A stretch of 64,000 bases of DNA from assembly GCA_003480725.1 (NCBI GenBank), contig QUJQ01000005.1, positions 205,172 through 269,171 of the forward strand. The letters are read 5' to 3'. Of this stretch, positions 51,000 through 57,967 are shown piece after piece. The notes below the pieces were generated by a model. It had not been told where the DNA came from. It made no database searches and worked only from the letters and a program-made list of their open reading frames with translations. The stretch's first letter is position 1. Every line of letters starts with the position of its first letter. Origin of the DNA: Clostridiaceae bacterium AM27-36LB (GTDB taxonomy: Bacteria; Bacillota; Clostridia; Lachnospirales; Lachnospiraceae). Made by a program: the position numbers and the translations under genes.

Positions 51000-51572
51000 G
51001 ATTTTCAATCTCCTTTCCAAGTGTGTGATTTCTGCTGTGTGTTCTGCAATCCATGCCTTTTGTTCTTCTTCACTTTCATAAAGAAAAAGGTCCAGCAGGT
51101 ACTCTACATAGGTTTCCTTCTGGATCGCTTCCACAAAACGGGGGTGCAGTTCTTCCTCCGGTGTCCGGGGAGAATGGTCGATCTCCCATTTTTTCAGCAG
51201 ATGGTAGTAATCGGACAGTACGCGATAACACCGCTGCCGGTCCTCCCGAAACTTTTGTGCCTCGGTTTTCTGCCGGACATACCTCCTGCGGGGAGGGGCC
51301 TGACTGTCATAGATCAGGCCAAAGTCCTGTGCCAGTTTCTCCGCCGCTTCTTTTGGGGAGAGATTAAAGAGCTTTGCGGTAAAGTCGATCACATCCCCAT
51401 CTGCACCGCAGCCAAAGCAGTGGAACCGCTGGTCTACCTTCATGCTGGGGTTCTTATCATCGTGAAAGGGACAGCAGGCCATACCATTTCGTTTGACCTC
51501 GATCCCATAAAACGCTGCCACTTCTCTGGTGCTGACTGACAGCTTGACTGCTTCAAATACATTCTCTGCCAT
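48321..51572 (-). CDS. CHC2 zinc-finger/ArdC-like multi-domain protein
   Basis: 1,083 residues. The N-terminus is a DnaG-type CHC2 zinc finger (GMACCPFHDDKNPSMKVDQ, HCFGCGADGDVIDF) with a helical part to about 190. Then comes an ArdC/LtrC-like region (LREITDGIEQGIKELFESEK, SRFHRYSVNNTMLIYMQKPD) with the metallopeptidase motif TVHEIAHSKLHD. YodL-like and DUF4316-like parts follow (LTYYVAECMEFPNLGEYHDN, RDCFAIYQVSRDDPQNVRFM). In related elements the zinc finger and the rest can be two genes; an internal ATG at 50999 has its own ribosome site. A primase or antirestriction role is plausible. Confidence 0.85.
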   Translation of the reverse strand: MAENVFEAVKLSVSTREVAAFYGIEVKRNGMACCPFHDDKNPSMKVDQRFHCFGCGADGDVIDFTAKLFNLSPKEAAEKLAQDFGLIYDSQAPPRRRYVRQKTEAQKFREDRQRCYRVLSDYYHLLKKWEIDHSPRTPEEELHPRFVEAIQKETYVEYLLDLFLYESEEEQKAWIAEHTAEITHLERRLKIMAENKPTNRERLREITDGIEQGIKELFESEKYMRYLSVMSRFHRYSVNNTMLIYMQKPDATLVAGYNKWKDQFERHVKKGEHGITIIAPTPYKKKIEEQKLDPDTKAPILDKDGKIVTEEKEIEIPMFRPVKVFDVSQTDGKPLPELASSLSGNVPNYEAFMEALRRSAPVPITFEAMAADTDGYFSADHQKIAIRQGMSEVQTVSATVHEIAHSKLHDPKKYEMLPSWKVVLESEGGTKHDFKLDFATEKEAEQFASDMDWRYVDENQFEWRLAVEEDPTTEKQAIKSRHTEEVEAESISYAVCKYFGIETGENSFGYIASWSQGKELKELRASLETINKTSGTLISDIERHYKEICKERGIDPHAKAKPETAPIEQPTGNLTYYVAECMEFPNLGEYHDNLSLEEAVRIYQEIPAERMNGIKGIGFELKDGSDYEGPFPILTGQTIDLDTIQAIDYYRDNPLVQKAVKELAAAMPEMEVLGADANQQEALFLIDDATYLHIQPCDSGWDYTLYDAASMKELDGGQLDMPELSRKNAVLQICDDNNLDSTSLRHAPMFMIETLQEAAYQQMQAETSQMTVSSQLPEAQEQALDEYPMPDEQVSTPDMQEYGYSYDGMLPVTRERALELDAAGLTVYALHEDNTESMVFDPQEIMDHGGLFGVDHEEWEKSPQFHEKVMERQEHQQEREQAFLSQNRDCFAIYQVSRDDPQNVRFMNLDWLKSHNISIDRSNYDLIYTAPLRESGTVPEQLEKLYQQFNLEKPVDFHSPSMSVSDIVAIRQDGKVSCHYCDSVGFTQIPGFLPENPLKNAEMMLEDDYGMIDGIINNGTKEPTVAELEQQARSGQPISLMELAAATHREEREKKKSVMEQLKGQPKTEHKKTAPKKSAEREI

Positions 51573-51578
51573 GTGCCT

Positions 51579-51857
51579 TTAACCGCTGGGCTTTCTCACA
51601 GGAGGCTGGTATCCGGCAGCTTTCGCACGCTCACTGGCAGCTTTGCGGCGTTCTGCGCTATATGGCTCCCTGACTGATACACACCGCTTGGGGACGGTAA
51701 AGTTATGGGCGTCCTTTCGGGTGATCTGGTCGGGGTGCTTTTTTGCCAGCAAATCCAGCTTCTCCATCAGACGGGGATCATGGGTATAGATCTCAGCCAT
51801 TGGTTCTGCCTGATTATAGAGAAGAATGGTTTCCCGTTCCACTAAAGAGAGCTTCAT
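51579..51857 (-). CDS. hypothetical protein of the conjugation operon
   Basis: This 92-residue basic protein starts MKLSLVERETILLYNQAEPM with AEIYTHDPRLMEKL. It then carries a lysine- and arginine-rich part (KRCVSVREPYSAERRKAASE) and a proline-rich end. Proteins of this kind are common between topB and the CHC2 gene in such elements, but I know no function. It overlaps the topB stop (ATGA) and ends six bases before the CHC2 gene, so it is clearly part of the operon. Confidence 0.7.
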   Translation of the reverse strand: MKLSLVERETILLYNQAEPMAEIYTHDPRLMEKLDLLAKKHPDQITRKDAHNFTVPKRCVSVREPYSAERRKAASERAKAAGYQPPVRKPSG

Positions 51858-53962
51858 CGGCTGCCTCCTTTCCGCTGATCAAATTCCAGCTTGAAGTTGG
51901 CGTACTGTCCATCGTCCTCCAAAACCACAGTGGCATCGTAGGTCTTGCCGGTTTTCTCCGAATATAGCCCCGTCACACGGACACGGCCATCGTTAAGCAG
52001 TGCAGACACCACAGCCTTGGTCGGCTGTTTTTTCTTGGCAGCCCACCATTTGTTATTTTTCCAGATTGCAAATTTGCAAGAATCATTCTGACAGAAGAAG
52101 CCTTTTTGCAGTTCTGCAACTTCACCGCCGCAGCGAGGGCATTTGCCCACCACCTCACGGGGCGGAGTGAACAGGTACTCAGTTCCTTTGATGACCTGAT
52201 AAGTTCCCACCAGATCTTTCAGCATGGTGCTGATCCCGTCCAAAAACTCCTCCGGGGCAAGCTGCCCGCGCTCGATCTCGCCCAGTCGGTACTCCCACTC
52301 GGCAGTCAGAAGCGGCGATTGCAGTTGTTCCGGCAGAACGGTGATCAGGGAAACTGCATCGTGGGAAGGGAGAAGCTGCACCGTTTTCCTGCTCTTTTTT
52401 CGTTCCAGAAAACCGGCAGATACCAGCTTTTCCAAAATACCGGCACGGGTGGCCGGTGTCCCCAGACCTTTTCGCTCGGCATCCTCCGGCATATCCTCTT
52501 TTCCGGCAGTCTCCATCGCGGACAACAGAGTGTCCTCCGTAAAGTGCAGGGGCGGACTGCTTTTGCCTTCTTTGACGATTGCAGCAACAACCGAAAGGGT
52601 CTGTCCTTCGGTCAGCTCCGGCAGGGCTTTCTCTGCGCCCTCTTTTTTCGGCTCTGCATCCTTCATTTTGGCACGGTAGGCGTCCTCCAGTGCTTTCCAT
52701 CCGGGGTGCTTCACCGTTTTTCCTTTGGCGGTAAACTCCCTACCGGCACACGCTGCAATCACAACGGTTTCCGAATAGATATGGGGCTGGGCCACGGCAC
52801 ACAGCAGACGCAGGGCCACCAGCTCCAGCACCGCTTTTTCTCCCGCAGGAAGGGCAGAAAGGTCTGCATCCTTGAGATTTCTGGTAGGGATTACTGCGTG
52901 GTGGTCAGTTACTTTCTTATCGTTGATGACCGCATGGGAGTCACAGGTAATGGCGATCCCTTTGCGAAACGGCATAGCATTGGCAACCAGATTCACCAGC
53001 ACCGGCAGGCTGTCTGCCATATCACTGGTCAGATAGCGGCTGTCAGTACGGGGATAGGTGCAGAGCTTCTTTTCATACAGGCTTTGCAGATAGTCCAGGG
53101 TCTGCTGGGCTGTAAATCCAAGCAGGCGATTGGCATCTCTTTGCAGAGTAGTCAGATCATAGAGGGCAGGCGGCTTTTCGGACTTTTCCTTGCACTCCAC
53201 CTTTTTGATTGTGACATTTGCACCCTGACAGGCTTCTTTCAGCTGCTCAGCAGCAACCTTATCCGCCATGCGCTCCCCGGATACGGTAAGACCGGGCAGC
53301 TCCAGCGCCACGGTATAAAAGGGAATCGGCTTAAAGGTGTCGATCTCAGCTTCTCGCTGAACAATAAGCGCCAGCGTCGGGGACATCACGCGCCCGATGT
53401 TGAGGGTTCGGTGATACAGCACGGAAAAAAGCCTTGTGGCATTGATCCCCACCAGCCAGTCGGCCTTGGCACGGCAGAGGGCAGCATCCCGAAGTCCGTC
53501 ATAATCCGCACCGGGGCGCAGGTTTGCAAAGCCCTCCCTTATGGCAGAGTCCTCCATCGAAGAAATCCAGAGCCTTTTCATAGGCTTTTGACAGTCTGCC
53601 AGCTCATAGACGCTGCGGAAGATCAGCTCACCCTCGCGTCCGGCATCGCAGGCATTTACCACTTCCGTCACATCCGGGGCATTCATCAGCTTTTTGAGAA
53701 TATCAAACTGCTTTTTCTTATCCTTTCCCACCACCATCTGCCAATGCTCCGGCAGGATAGGCAGGTCATCATATCGCCACTTGGCATACTTGGGATCATA
53801 ACTGTCTGCATCCGCAAGACCAGCCAGATGGCCCACGCACCAGCTGACACGCCAGCCGTTACCCTCCAGATACCCATCCTTACGAGCAGTTGCACCGATT
53901 ACCGCAGCCAGACTTTGTGCAACCGATGGTTTTTCAGCGATTACCAGTTTATATCTCATCAT
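51854..53962 (-). CDS. topB: DNA topoisomerase III
   Basis: This type IA topoisomerase of about 702 residues has the TOPRIM start YKLVIAEKPSVAQSLAAVIG, the acidic metal block ACDAGREGELIFR, and a catalytic tyrosine in LCTYPRTDSRYL. A C-terminal zinc finger is CPRCGGEVAELQKGFFCQND. It relaxes or decatenates DNA during replication or transfer of the ICE. The start lies at the first of two adjacent ATGs behind GGGAGG (53962 or 53959). It overlaps the preceding gene by 14 bases. Confidence 0.93.
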   Translation of the reverse strand: MMRYKLVIAEKPSVAQSLAAVIGATARKDGYLEGNGWRVSWCVGHLAGLADADSYDPKYAKWRYDDLPILPEHWQMVVGKDKKKQFDILKKLMNAPDVTEVVNACDAGREGELIFRSVYELADCQKPMKRLWISSMEDSAIREGFANLRPGADYDGLRDAALCRAKADWLVGINATRLFSVLYHRTLNIGRVMSPTLALIVQREAEIDTFKPIPFYTVALELPGLTVSGERMADKVAAEQLKEACQGANVTIKKVECKEKSEKPPALYDLTTLQRDANRLLGFTAQQTLDYLQSLYEKKLCTYPRTDSRYLTSDMADSLPVLVNLVANAMPFRKGIAITCDSHAVINDKKVTDHHAVIPTRNLKDADLSALPAGEKAVLELVALRLLCAVAQPHIYSETVVIAACAGREFTAKGKTVKHPGWKALEDAYRAKMKDAEPKKEGAEKALPELTEGQTLSVVAAIVKEGKSSPPLHFTEDTLLSAMETAGKEDMPEDAERKGLGTPATRAGILEKLVSAGFLERKKSRKTVQLLPSHDAVSLITVLPEQLQSPLLTAEWEYRLGEIERGQLAPEEFLDGISTMLKDLVGTYQVIKGTEYLFTPPREVVGKCPRCGGEVAELQKGFFCQNDSCKFAIWKNNKWWAAKKKQPTKAVVSALLNDGRVRVTGLYSEKTGKTYDATVVLEDDGQYANFKLEFDQRKGGSR

Positions 53963-54632
53963 CTTCAGCCTCCCATTCATTCTGCCAATTATCAGACAGT
54001 TTTTTTGCAATGCTGTGTTCTGAGGCAAGTGTAATGTCATATCCAAAGCGATAATCATATCGGTACAACCTGCCAATCAAATCATTGATTATGATATTGC
54101 AGGCCATAATCACACGCTCTTTATCCACCTGCATCAGTTGATAGCGTTGATAATTGTTGTAATATTCTTCGTGACGGCGGGTATTGCAGGCGGCATCTTC
54201 AAGTAAACTATCTACTGCATCCTGGCAACCATCTTCTTTTTCCCCTTCCATGCAGTTCAGAAGTTCCATCATCAAAGGAAAGCTCTGTTCATCCATAGGA
54301 GCTTCTGCTGCAAGAAAACCGATCAAAGCGGATAAGAGCAGACGAGCCGCCGTCTGTTCTTGTTCCGTCAGCACGGCCATTGTTTTCTCCGCATTTGGCA
54401 GGATCTTTTCTTCCACAAAATCTGCCGCATCGTCGGAACAAAGCTGACGGATAGAATCTATGGACAATGAAACTGTCATGGTATCTAAGGAGAAATCAAA
54501 GGGGTCATCTTGCTTTGGCTTTCTCCAAAGTTTGTTTAACATGGTAGAAAGAATGTCGCCGCCAAAATACACAGCAATTACCAGCAGGTCAAAAACAGCA
54601 ATCAGCTTGATAAATATAATCAGAACACTCAT
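53949..54632 (-). CDS. membrane-anchored protein resembling the all-alpha domain of VirD4
   Basis: 227 residues. A membrane helix at 5-25 (FIKLIAVFDLLVIAVYF) is followed by an all-helical soluble part. In that part LLLSALIGFLAAEAPMDEQS and following residues match LLYCALIGYIHYEAPVEEQN in the VirD4 of the same element; 16 of 32 ungapped positions are identical, and weaker similarity continues through QRYQL/KKYKL. There is no Walker A or B motif. The all-alpha domain of coupling proteins binds relaxosomes or substrates, so this may be a separate adaptor at the channel. That role is inferred. I know no named family for it. Confidence 0.65.
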   Translation of the reverse strand: MSVLIIFIKLIAVFDLLVIAVYFGGDILSTMLNKLWRKPKQDDPFDFSLDTMTVSLSIDSIRQLCSDDAADFVEEKILPNAEKTMAVLTEQEQTAARLLLSALIGFLAAEAPMDEQSFPLMMELLNCMEGEKEDGCQDAVDSLLEDAACNTRRHEEYYNNYQRYQLMQVDKERVIMACNIIINDLIGRLYRYDYRFGYDITLASEHSIAKKLSDNWQNEWEAEDDEI

Positions 54633-54823
54633 TTTTTTCGTTTCCTTTCTTTGAGCCAGCGTTCCATCTCACGATGGCAGATACCTACGCAGGGGCTTCC
54701 ATAACTCCCGCAACCATAGCAGGGGTGGTTGTGGGGTAAAGAAGGAGGACGGGAAGTTTCCCTCCCGCCCTCCGGCCTGCGTGTCATCATGCGTTCATAG
54801 GGACTGTCTGTGAATCGGGTCAT
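54629..54823 (-). CDS. small Cys-rich basic protein
   Basis: The 64-residue protein has a proline-rich part and then CYGCGSYGSPCVGIC, four cysteines that could bind zinc, and ends REMERWLKERKRKK. It overlaps both neighbours by four bases (ATGA), as expected of a real operon gene. The function is unknown. Confidence 0.6.
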   Translation of the reverse strand: MTRFTDSPYERMMTRRPEGGRETSRPPSLPHNHPCYGCGSYGSPCVGICHREMERWLKERKRKK

Positions 54824-55584
54824 TTCACGCTGTCCTCGTCATCTTCTTCTGTGCTGCCCCCGTCAGCGTCCGGTTCATCCGACTCCTCATCCTCGGTTTC
54901 CCATTCCTCGGAATCTTCCTCGCCGTAATCATAATCGTCCAGACTGTCATTGCCCTTGGTCTTAGGCTTATTCTTAATGAGCTTCAAGTAGGCAAATACG
55001 CCACCGCCTCCCAGCAGAGCCAGCAAAAGGACTATCGCAGCCGGGTTCAGTCCGGCAGGCTTCTCTTTTTCCGGTTCCGATGTTTCTACCGGAGGTTCCG
55101 ATGCTTTGCCCGTACATTTACTCTTATCAGTTACGCAGACCGGGCAGGCCGTATTGACTGCCCCTGCTTCACATTTTGTTGAACAGCTGCATACCGCAGG
55201 CATCTCCTCTTTGGGTTTTCCATCTTCCATCAGCGCCGCAAGGTCTGCATCGTCCACCTGATTCAGAAAGTGAACAGCAGTCTCCTTGTCCTCATTCGCC
55301 CTATCAATCAAGATGTAAAAGTAATTTCCAGCTTTGGTCGTAACCGTAATAAGCTGCTTATTGCCTCCAAAATCATCTACCAGTGCTGCATTCCCCTCCG
55401 GTGTAAGTGCCGGTGCTGGTTCTGTTTCTTCCACAATCACGTTGCTATCATTGGTAGAATCCTCTGCCGGTGCCGCCGGAGCCTGTTCTGACCCCTGTGC
55501 AAAAGCAGGGATCGTAAAGCCAAATGCCACAACCATTGTCAGGCAAAAGGCGGAAAGTGTTCGGAGCAATCGTTTATTCCTCAT
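54820..55584 (-). CDS. DUF4366 (CD1107-type) surface protein
   Basis: The 254-residue protein has a signal peptide (LLRTLSAFCLTMVVAFGFTI PAFA with a likely cut after it), an extracellular domain of about 130 residues with a Cys-rich part (CSCSTKC, CPVC), a membrane helix (AAIVLLLALLGGGGVFAYLK) and an acidic C-terminal tail. This is the pattern of DUF4366 proteins found in all Tn1549/CTn4-type transfer regions, presumably part of the mating apparatus at the surface. The ATG at 55584 has AGGAGG before it. Confidence 0.88.
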   Translation of the reverse strand: MRNKRLLRTLSAFCLTMVVAFGFTIPAFAQGSEQAPAAPAEDSTNDSNVIVEETEPAPALTPEGNAALVDDFGGNKQLITVTTKAGNYFYILIDRANEDKETAVHFLNQVDDADLAALMEDGKPKEEMPAVCSCSTKCEAGAVNTACPVCVTDKSKCTGKASEPPVETSEPEKEKPAGLNPAAIVLLLALLGGGGVFAYLKLIKNKPKTKGNDSLDDYDYGEEDSEEWETEDEESDEPDADGGSTEEDDEDSVK

Positions 55585-55825
55585 AGCTGTTTTCCTCCTG
55601 TTCGTTATTGTCATCAGCCAAACTGCCGGGAACTGTGCCACCGGACAGCATGGCGCTCAACTGGGTCGGGGTCATACGCAGGGCGCGCACCATCTGGACG
55701 ATCTCCAGATTTTCTGCCTCGGTTTTCTGTGCTTCCAGCGCCTTGAGCTTTTCCTGATACTCTGCGATCTTCTCACGGACCTTTGTAATCTCCTGGTCAA
55801 TGCGCTCAATTTTGTTCTTTGCCAT
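55574..55825 (-). CDS. DUF4315 family protein
   Basis: The 83-residue protein is mainly a coiled coil (KIERIDQEITKVREKIAEYQ, then KLKALEAQKTEAENLEIVQ) followed by ALRMTPTQLSAMLSGG. This is the typical DUF4315 pattern of conjugative elements. It ends within the start of the DUF4366 gene. The function is unknown. Confidence 0.88.
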   Translation of the reverse strand: MAKNKIERIDQEITKVREKIAEYQEKLKALEAQKTEAENLEIVQMVRALRMTPTQLSAMLSGGTVPGSLADDNNEQEENSYEE

Positions 55826-55854
55826 CGTCTATCACTCCTTCTTAAAAATCTCTG

Positions 55855-57591
55855 TTACCAGTTCATCAGGCCGTAGCCCTTAATGCTTTGATAATTCAGG
55901 TCATAACTTTTAATCTTGCAGGCATCGCCGGAATTTCCCTCCACGGTATAAACACGGCTGCCATCCGTACCGATCACGATACCCACATGGTCTGCTGTCC
56001 CATCCAAATCCCAGTCAAAGAAAATTGCATCTCCGGGAGCCAGATTGTTATAGCCTCTTGCGCCCCACTGTCCATGAGACTGGAACCACGGAACACCTTG
56101 CCACTCACAGCCTGCAAAGCGCGGCTCACTTTTTCCTGCCTGGTTATAGCACCAGGATACGAAGCAGGCGCACCATTCCACACGGGAGTCAAAGCCGTAC
56201 CAGCTCCAGTAGGGATAACCGCCCACATTGCCCACCTGACGCTTGGCCAGTTCCACCAGCTGAGGATTGCCGGGGCGGGTACCGTTAATGAACTGCACAC
56301 CGGACAGATCTTCCGAGCCGCTGGTATCAGGGGAGCCGCCGCCAAACAACAGCGGCTTATTGCCCATGGTCTGCCGGTAAACCTGATACATTTTCATCTG
56401 CTCCGGGGTCAGAAGTTCCGACACCACAGCGGAAATGGGCTTGCTGGCGAGTTTCACATTCAAAATGTAATACTCATAGGGAACTTCTTCTGAGGTGGTC
56501 TCACCGGTCTCCGGGTCGGTGGAGGTCTCCGTGCGGTAGCGAATCTCCACTTCCTCAGTAAGCGTCAGCTGATACTGTGCTGCAAACACACGCGCCAGCT
56601 CTGCCTGAGCGCTCTGCCGGGTGTAGCCTTGCAAGACGGCAGAGAGAAATGCTGCCAGCTCATGAGGGTCATGGCCGATCATACCAAGGTCATAGCGATA
56701 CTCGTCATACCCTGGGTGACTGCTTTCTATGTTGTCGATTTCCTCCTGCAACCGGGCTTCTCTGGCTGCATAATCTGCCTCCACCGCCAGCATTTCCGGG
56801 TCATCCGACGGATAGGTGGTGCCGGAGAGAACGGAACCGATGCTCTGCGCCATCATGGAGCAGGAGGACATGGTATTCATCAGCATACAGGTAATGAGGA
56901 ACAAAACCCCTGCCATCAGGAAACCCTTCTTGTGGCGCATGACGAATGCCCCTGCCTGCTGTACCTTTTCTTTTACCGTCCTTGCGGCTTTTCCGGTTTT
57001 GGATGCAGCCTGGGCGGTATTTCCGGCAGTCTGACCGGCGTGTTTGGCGGCGGCATACTGCTTTTTGATGGCCTGCTTTTGCTGCCAGCGGGAAAGAGGG
57101 TTGCTGGCAAACCGGGGATTTTCCTGCAAAGATTTCTGGTACAGAACATTTACATTTGCCTTTTCCAGTTGACGCTCTGCCTGGGCTGCTTTGCGGTACG
57201 GCTTCAGCTTGTGGCTGCGATAGCCCTCCCGCACCAGATAAGCGCCGGTCTCCACCGCTTCCTCGGACTTGTGGGCGCTTTCCACGCCCACATTGTCCTG
57301 CTCTGTTTCCCGGATCTCTTTGTGGAGCTTGCCTGCGACCAGATGGACGGGAGCTTCCCTGACTCCTTGAGAAACTTTGGAAGGTGGCTTTTTCTTGTCC
57401 TCAAAGGTCAGCTTCGAGGTCTTTTTTCCGGTATCCGGGTCAATGACCGTCTGCCTGACCTTTTTCTTTGGGATATTGGCCTGCGCCTTATCTGCTCTGG
57501 CCGCAGCTTTTTCCGCTTTACGGATCGGCTTTTCCAGTGCAGGATCAGACCGTTCCTCATCAGTAAAGCGCAGGCGCGGCTCTTTATTCAA
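55855..57591 (-). CDS. membrane-anchored CHAP-domain peptidoglycan hydrolase (CD1108-type)
   Basis: 578 residues. A long basic, cytosolic N-terminal part of about 220 residues precedes one membrane helix (GFLMAGVLFLITCMLMNTM). An extracellular helical domain follows, and then a C-terminal CHAP hydrolase (WCACFVSWCYNQAG with the catalytic Cys, DHVGIVIGTDGSRVYTVEGN with the His). It opens the cell wall locally for the mating channel (VirB1-like role). The start is a TTG at 57591 with GGGAG before it; the gene overlaps the previous one by eight bases. Confidence 0.9.
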   Translation of the reverse strand: MNKEPRLRFTDEERSDPALEKPIRKAEKAAARADKAQANIPKKKVRQTVIDPDTGKKTSKLTFEDKKKPPSKVSQGVREAPVHLVAGKLHKEIRETEQDNVGVESAHKSEEAVETGAYLVREGYRSHKLKPYRKAAQAERQLEKANVNVLYQKSLQENPRFASNPLSRWQQKQAIKKQYAAAKHAGQTAGNTAQAASKTGKAARTVKEKVQQAGAFVMRHKKGFLMAGVLFLITCMLMNTMSSCSMMAQSIGSVLSGTTYPSDDPEMLAVEADYAAREARLQEEIDNIESSHPGYDEYRYDLGMIGHDPHELAAFLSAVLQGYTRQSAQAELARVFAAQYQLTLTEEVEIRYRTETSTDPETGETTSEEVPYEYYILNVKLASKPISAVVSELLTPEQMKMYQVYRQTMGNKPLLFGGGSPDTSGSEDLSGVQFINGTRPGNPQLVELAKRQVGNVGGYPYWSWYGFDSRVEWCACFVSWCYNQAGKSEPRFAGCEWQGVPWFQSHGQWGARGYNNLAPGDAIFFDWDLDGTADHVGIVIGTDGSRVYTVEGNSGDACKIKSYDLNYQSIKGYGLMNW

Positions 57592-57967
57592 ACCATTCTC
57601 CCAGCATGAGGGAGGACATCATGTAGTGCAGCTCTGCATAAATGGCCATTCCCACAGGATCGTTGAACATACAGCCGGACAGGTAGGCATAAAACTGTGC
57701 CACCACATCGGACAGGATCTTCGCTTCAGTTCCTTCCAGAACCAGACCACCCATACCTTCCTTGGCACGGATGGCACTCCAGACCTCTGCCAGACGGAGA
57801 AGCCCCACCTGACCGGTCTCATTCAGTTCTGCTGCCTGATCTGCCGCTGTGCGGCACTCGCTTACCGCATCGGCCATGACTGTAAGCAGCTGGCTGCGCT
57901 GGGCATTTACCGCCCTGTCAAAAAACATCAGCGGATTTTTATTCAAAATGTTGGAGTTCATCATCAT
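57584..57967 (-). CDS. hypothetical protein between virB4 and the CHAP hydrolase
   Basis: This 127-residue helical protein starts at one of three consecutive ATGs overlapping the virB4 stop, with GGAGG before them. Parts seen: NILNKNPLMFFDRAVNAQRS, LLTVMADAVSECRTAADQAA and LYAYLSGCMF-like helices around AQFYAYLSGCMFNDPVGMAI. No family is known to me. Its position in the mating-channel operon suggests a structural or chaperone role. Confidence 0.65.
   Translation of the reverse strand: MMMNSNILNKNPLMFFDRAVNAQRSQLLTVMADAVSECRTAADQAAELNETGQVGLLRLAEVWSAIRAKEGMGGLVLEGTEAKILSDVVAQFYAYLSGCMFNDPVGMAIYAELHYMMSSLMLGEWFE

Noticed and set aside
52106-54034. 642-codon open frame opposite topB
   Set aside because: No family features; topB on the minus strand is unambiguous.
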